A stretch of DNA of 7,745 bases, taken from positions 1 through 7,745 of the forward strand of contig JAIRZX010000689.1 in assembly GCA_031267005.1 (NCBI GenBank), in the 5' to 3' direction. The number at the start of each line of letters is the position of its first letter. Within the stretch, counting starts at the first letter, position 1. Shown piece after piece: positions 6,688 to 7,745 of the stretch. The position numbers and the translations under genes are program-made. Below the pieces are notes generated by a model. That model saw only the letters and a list, made by a program, of their open reading frames with translations. It did not search any database and was not told the origin of the DNA. Origin of the DNA: Deltaproteobacteria bacterium (GTDB lineage Bacteria > Desulfobacterota > Desulfarculia > Adiutricales > Adiutricaceae).

Positions 6688-6733
6688 GCAACCCGGAGGG
6701 GGTGCAGCCTGGAGTGGCTGCAACCCGGAAGGG
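6688..6733. repeat. Hairpin flanked by GCAACCCGGA-type direct repeats in the sbp leader
   Basis: GCAACCCGGAGGG (6688-6700) and GCAACCCGGAAGGG (6720-6733) are near-identical direct repeats. Between and partly inside them lies a 7-bp inverted repeat, TGCAGCC (6703-6709) and GGCTGCA (6716-6722), with a 6-nt loop. The element lies between the leader terminator and the sbp start. Similar words (CCGGAGGG, CGGCAACC) form the 28-bp repeats between sbp and cysT, so a short repeat family may be spread through this genome. Confidence 0.7.
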
Positions 6734-6762
6734 CGGCGGGACGGAAGGACGCCCGCGGCAAT

Positions 6763-6801
6763 AAAAAAAGGCCGAGGAAACTGTTAAGTTTCCCCGGCCT
6801 T
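6763..6801 (-). terminator. Intrinsic terminator or attenuator upstream of sbp
   Basis: On the minus strand AAGGCCGGGGAAACT (6801-6787), a 4-nt loop TAAC and AGTTTCCTCGGCCTT (6782-6768) form a 15-bp stem followed by seven T (6769-6763; the first two also close the stem). In minus-strand RNA every position pairs, counting one G-U wobble (6794 with 6775). In plus-strand RNA the same position would be an A-C mismatch and no T-run would follow, so the element works in the minus direction. No minus-strand gene is evident upstream, and it lies in the same orientation as sbp, about 180 bp before its start. Confidence 0.92.
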
Positions 6802-6876
6802 CAGCTTAGGCTGATCAACCGAGCCCGGAAGCGGGCGCCTCCGGAAAAAATTCTCCGCCGCGGCGGGTTTTGGACG
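6763..6876 (-). ncRNA. Short structured leader RNA or independent small RNA (about 114 nt)
   Basis: The transcript expected from the promoter at 6912-6883 to the T-run at 6763 is about 114 nt. It carries a palindromic GC hairpin (6866-6855), an A/U stretch, GCCCG/CGGGC with a 4-nt loop (6836-6823), UCAGC/GCUGA with loop CUAA (6814-6801, abutting the terminator stem), then the terminator. No open frame with ATG was found in it. It could be the prematurely ended leader of the sbp operon (riboswitch or attenuation control by sulfur status) or a stand-alone small RNA. It does not match the SAM (S-box), TPP, c-di-GMP or T-box consensus texts as far as can be judged by eye. Confidence 0.55.
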
Positions 6877-6882
6877 TTCGCG

Positions 6883-6912
6883 ATATTACGCGGAAGTCCC
6901 GGCGCCTGTCAA
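6883..6912 (-). promoter_or_regulatory. Strong sigma-70-type promoter for the leader RNA and probably the sbp operon
   Basis: On the minus strand a perfect TTGACA (6912-6907) and TAATAT (6888-6883, four of six consensus bases) are separated by 18 bp. The A/T-rich -10 stands out in GC-rich surroundings. Transcription would begin near 6876. No comparable promoter was found between the downstream terminator and sbp, so readthrough of that terminator is the simplest way to transcribe sbp-cysT-cysW-cysA. Confidence 0.75.
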
Positions 6913-7620
6913 GCGCTTTTTCGCCCTCCGGCCCCGGCCGCCCCGAGACGGCCCCAGACGGCTCGCGGCGCAAACCGCAGGCCAGGCGCGGGCACGGGGC
7001 CGCAGCGGATGAAAGGCAGGCCCGCAGAGGCTTTGACTGCGCGAGCCGGATCTCCGTTGAGCCGCTTGCCCCCGCCTGCCGCCTCCCAGATTTACCGCAT
7101 AACGGGCGCCACCCCCCCCCCAGGAAAAAGGCTTCCAGGATGGCGGGCACCGTATCAAATCCACCGCCGAAGGGGTGAACGAGAGCGTGTGGATTTATGT
7201 TGGCCCCGCCTTTGCCGTGCGCATTGCGCACCCGAGGACGGATACTCCCTAAAGAATCGGTCCCCGGAAGGGCCGTTCCCAATTCCGGGCTGCCGGACAG
7301 CTCCCCAAAATAATGCCCGGTCCCGCACGGAACATGCCCGTCACCACCTGACGCCTATTCGGCCGCCCCCCAATGCCAGGCCGTCCGCCCTCCCGTCCGG
7401 CGCCGTGCCCGCTTTCGCGCGGGCTGGCAGCCTGATCTTCCCGCGAACTGGTAAACGGATACACGGGTACCCGCGGCTGGCCTTACGGGAAACTTTGTGG
7501 TAGGTTAATCCTAAACGGCTGAACCGCGCCCGTCGACGCAAAGCACTGGAGAGCGCAACGCGGCCCATGGCGAGGCGGAGTTTCCAGCCCGTTAAGCGCG
7601 CGGTATCAAGGGGAGGGGAC
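6913..7620. other. Divergent intergenic region without a convincing gene
   Basis: About 700 bp lie between the leader promoter (minus) and the plus-strand gene at 7621. Reading frames here have no recognisable domains and a composition expected of random GC-rich DNA. Visible features are a run of ten C (7112-7121), a 15-bp near-palindrome GTGCGCATTGCGCAC (7217-7231), inverted repeats CCCGGAA/TTCCGGG (7263-7289) and GCCCGC/GCGGGC (7407-7424). No clear promoter for the gene at 7621 was found. Confidence 0.6.
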
Positions 7621-7745
7621 ATGGAACAGAAAGAACTGCCGATAGGCGATCCGTCCTTTAAAGAAATCATTCTCGGAAACCAGCTGTACGCCGACAAGAC
7701 CGAATACATCCACGACATGCTGAGTCGCTTCAAATGCTGTTTCCT
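7621..7745 (+). CDS. AAA-ATPase-like / PD-(D/E)XK nuclease-family protein (partial, only N-terminus in window)
   Basis: Only 41 codons plus two bases are visible. The N-terminus (LPIGDPSFKEIILGNQLYADKTEYIHDML, residues 6-34) matches the opening of the widespread family with an AAA-ATPase-like domain followed by a PD-(D/E)XK (DUF1703-type) domain, whose members typically begin LPIGxxxFxxLRxxxxxYVDKTxYI and then have a P-loop region, here off the window. Cellular role is not established; the genes are often multicopy in anaerobes and sometimes considered mobile or defence-related. ATG at 7621 is chosen because GGAGG lies 4 nt upstream and the family text begins just after. An in-frame ATG at 7567 would add 18 Arg-rich residues but lacks such a site. 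It is oriented away from the sulfate genes and is probably unrelated to them. Confidence 0.7.
   Translation, partial: MEQKELPIGDPSFKEIILGNQLYADKTEYIHDMLSRFKCCF

Noticed and set aside
6584..6691. Longer Sbp beginning near 6691
   Set aside because: It would put a Pro-rich stretch ahead of a classic signal peptide; ATG 6583 has GAGG 7 nt upstream.
6763..6876. Known riboswitch (S-box, TPP, c-di-GMP) or T-box leader
   Set aside because: None of the conserved core words of these classes could be found by eye in the roughly 114-nt RNA.
6815..7282. 155-codon minus-strand frame upstream of sbp
   Set aside because: No recognisable domain, Arg/Gly/Pro-rich random-looking composition, and it runs through the promoter and leader RNA region.
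7009..7503. 164-codon plus-strand frame
   Set aside because: No domain, composition like translated non-coding GC-rich DNA, and it contains the C-run and hairpins.
7567..7620. Upstream in-frame ATG at 7567 for the right-edge gene
   Set aside because: It lacks a good ribosome site and adds residues not seen in the family; ATG 7621 has GGAGG 4 nt upstream.

Overview
The window comes from a GC-rich bacterial genome and holds most of a sulfate-uptake and sulfate-activation locus on the minus strand. Reading right to left, it contains a periplasmic sulfate-binding protein (sbp), two membrane permeases (cysT, cysW) and an ATPase (cysA). After a gap of about 700 bp comes the start of a flavoprotein that resembles the alpha subunit of adenylylsulfate (APS) reductase (aprA), cut by the left edge. 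At the right edge, on the plus strand, the first 41 codons of an AAA-ATPase-like / PD-(D/E)XK-type family gene begin an unrelated unit.

Layout. 1-1370 is aprA (partial, minus). 1371-2072 is a non-coding gap with an 8-bp tandem repeat array and a candidate promoter facing aprA. 2073-3416 is cysA, with an unusual repeat-bearing N-terminal extension. 3406-4242 is cysW and 4247-5083 is cysT; both start with TTG and are tightly packed. 5084-5563 is a 480-bp gap with 28-bp and 10-bp tandem repeats and a strong hairpin. 5564-6583 is sbp. 6584-6912 is a leader region with a promoter, a short structured RNA and an intrinsic terminator lying upstream of sbp. 6913-7620 has no convincing gene. 7621-7745 is the start of the plus-strand gene.

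How the parts work together. Sbp captures sulfate in the periplasm, CysT and CysW form the channel, and CysA hydrolyses ATP to drive import. The AprA-like protein would reduce APS to sulfite after ATP sulfurylase has activated sulfate. An AprB ferredoxin-like partner and a sulfurylase would be expected just beyond the left edge, but cannot be seen. A high-affinity sulfate ABC importer next to an AprA-type enzyme suggests sulfate assimilation in an anaerobe, rather than proof of sulfate respiration.

Organism. The periplasmic binding protein with a standard signal peptide points to a diderm. High GC, AprA-type chemistry and an AAA-ATPase-like/PD-(D/E)XK gene fit an anaerobic, perhaps Desulfobacterota-like lineage, but the sequence alone does not settle this. 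A recurring trait is GC-rich tandem repeats and low-complexity expansion, both between genes and inside CysA and AprA. No mobile element, CRISPR array, tRNA or rRNA was found.
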